IMG/VR virus record: IMGVR_UViG_3300032224_000911 | Span: 1 to 30,851 of that record | Direction: 5' to 3' (one strand) | DNA from: a virus | DNA: 30,851 nucleotides | Shown: one piece after another, positions 30,308-30,851 of the stretch | Layout of the letters: every line of letters starts with the position of its first letter | Position numbering within the stretch: position 1 is the stretch's first letter | Program-made: the position numbers and the translations under genes | Notes under the pieces: model-generated | Database searches by the model: none | What the model was told of the DNA's origin: nothing | Seen by the model: only the letters and a program-made list of their open reading frames with translations

Positions 30308-30801
30308 TAGGTCTTATCAATATCCCGATCAAAGTACTTTTCACTTGGCAATCTGGCTCGCCCGCCATGTTGATTAGGATCTATAATAGCTGGTTCAACA
30401 TCTAACGGGCGTATTCCCCACTGCTTGCGTCCCCATTTGACTATACGCATGTACAGGTATGGTCCTGCGCTGTCTGGTTCGTCTAGAGTGGGATCTGCTT
30501 GTACTTGCGGTTGTTCTTTATAGTCTGTTACCCAACTGGCAACTTCTACAGCGGGTATGTGATAGGTAGTGCTGATCAAGCGTATGATCCAAGGCCAATC
30601 GTTAGACTGGAAACGTTCTTCTGGCAAACTGTCCCACCACTTGTTAAAGCCCTCTTCGTCGGCAAACTTACTGGGTTCTGGCCATTTGGGCTGTGCGGGC
30701 CATGTGGGTCTATACTGCTGATGGCGCTCAACATGATCTTGATTTGGACCGGGAGCTTGTCGATCTGGACCGTTTTCTTTGATTATTTCATGTATACGCA
30801 T
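30307..30801 (-). CDS. Unknown protein with Pro-rich N-terminus
   Basis: A 164-aa protein of unknown function. The first 50 residues are Pro/Gln-rich and probably disordered (PTWPAQPKWPEPSKF). The rest has a helical Trp-rich part (FNKWWDSLPEERF, WPWIIRLISTTYH) and a polar C-terminus. The N-terminus MRIHEIIKENG is a weak member of the MK-x-x-E-x-I pattern noted for other genes here. A late-like box lies just upstream on the minus strand. It is coupled to the following membrane gene through TAATG. Confidence 0.75.
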   Translation of the reverse strand: MRIHEIIKENGPDRQAPGPNQDHVERHQQYRPTWPAQPKWPEPSKFADEEGFNKWWDSLPEERFQSNDWPWIIRLISTTYHIPAVEVASWVTDYKEQPQVQADPTLDEPDSAGPYLYMRIVKWGRKQWGIRPLDVEPAIIDPNQHGGRARLPSEKYFDRDIDKT

Positions 30802-30806
30802 GTGAA

Positions 30807-30814
30807 TATTTATG
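30807..30814 (-). promoter_or_regulatory. Late-like box for the 164-aa gene
   Basis: On the minus strand this reads CATAAATA, ending 6 bases before the ATG at 30801 and overlapping the stop codon of the partial upstream gene. Confidence 0.5.
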
Positions 30815-30851
30815 CTCGAAATGGGTCATAATGATAAATCTTACCGTTGCG
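30810..30851 (-). CDS. C-terminal end of a further minus-strand gene (partial)
   Basis: Reading the minus strand from the window edge gives RNGKIYHYDPFRA followed by a stop at 30812-30810. The GKIYHYDP string is identical to residues 13-20 of the membrane protein at 30125-30307, which argues that this short piece is real coding sequence. Only 13 codons are visible, so nothing else can be said. Confidence 0.5.
   Translation of the reverse strand, partial: RNGKIYHYDPFRA

Noticed and set aside
1-30851. tRNA genes, CRISPR arrays, integrase or insertion sequences
   Set aside because: No cloverleaf, no regularly spaced direct repeats, no recombinase signature and no terminal inverted repeats were found by eye on either strand.

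Overview
The window looks like about 31 kb of an aquatic, T4-like (myovirus-type) tailed phage genome. The evidence is a recognisable T4-type gene set: large terminase, gp32 single-stranded DNA-binding protein, UvsX, UvsY, UvsW, a gp61-type primase, a gp41 helicase and a probable gp62 clamp-loader subunit. Several small families and 2OG-Fe(II) oxygenases of the kind common in marine and freshwater T4-like phages are also present. The sequence is AT-rich and densely packed, with many ATGA or TAATG gene overlaps and T4-late-like TAAATA promoter motifs. The host cannot be read from the sequence. I see no tRNA, rRNA, CRISPR array, insertion sequence or integrase.

Layout. (1) 1-7160: a partial unknown gene, a hairpin terminator, the terminase large subunit, then a block of three genes (1010, 230 and 351 aa). 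The last two carry peptidoglycan-binding (PG_binding_1 and LysM-like) segments and short N-terminal motifs resembling T4 capsid-targeting peptides. (2) 7161-15981: the recombination and replication block. It runs gp32, uvsX, a 77-aa acidic protein, uvsY, terminator and promoter, an unknown 397-aa gene, uvsW, a 168-aa unknown, a 2OG oxygenase, a 97-aa unknown, probable gp62, a zinc-finger protein, and a 192-aa miniature DnaE-like protein. (3) 15961-16335 on the minus strand: a small conserved phage protein facing a plus-strand baseplate-like structural gene. (4) 17238-20395: primase, a 75-aa protein, a second 2OG oxygenase, and the gp41 helicase. (5) 20429-27762: a GNAT-like gene, a fibre-like protein and a 2029-aa structural protein with C-terminal repeats. 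(6) 27759-30851: short genes on both strands, including a membrane protein, a third oxygenase-like protein, a possible alpha/beta hydrolase and a one-helix membrane protein.

How the genes fit together. The middle of the window encodes most of a recombination-dependent replication machine: ssDNA coating, strand exchange and its mediator, fork-remodelling helicase, helicase and primase. The replicative polymerase gp43, the clamp gp45 and the large clamp-loader subunit gp44 are not in this window. The outer parts supply packaging and late virion functions.

The most unusual item is the 192-aa protein at 15403-15981. It appears to be a drastically shortened bacterial DNA polymerase III alpha subunit that keeps all three catalytic aspartates. 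It is translationally coupled to a zinc-finger protein. A second broad signal is that promoter-like boxes, both late TAAATA and sigma70-like, repeatedly sit 5-8 bases before start codons, which suggests leaderless mRNAs. All functional calls come from reading the sequence; no database search was run.
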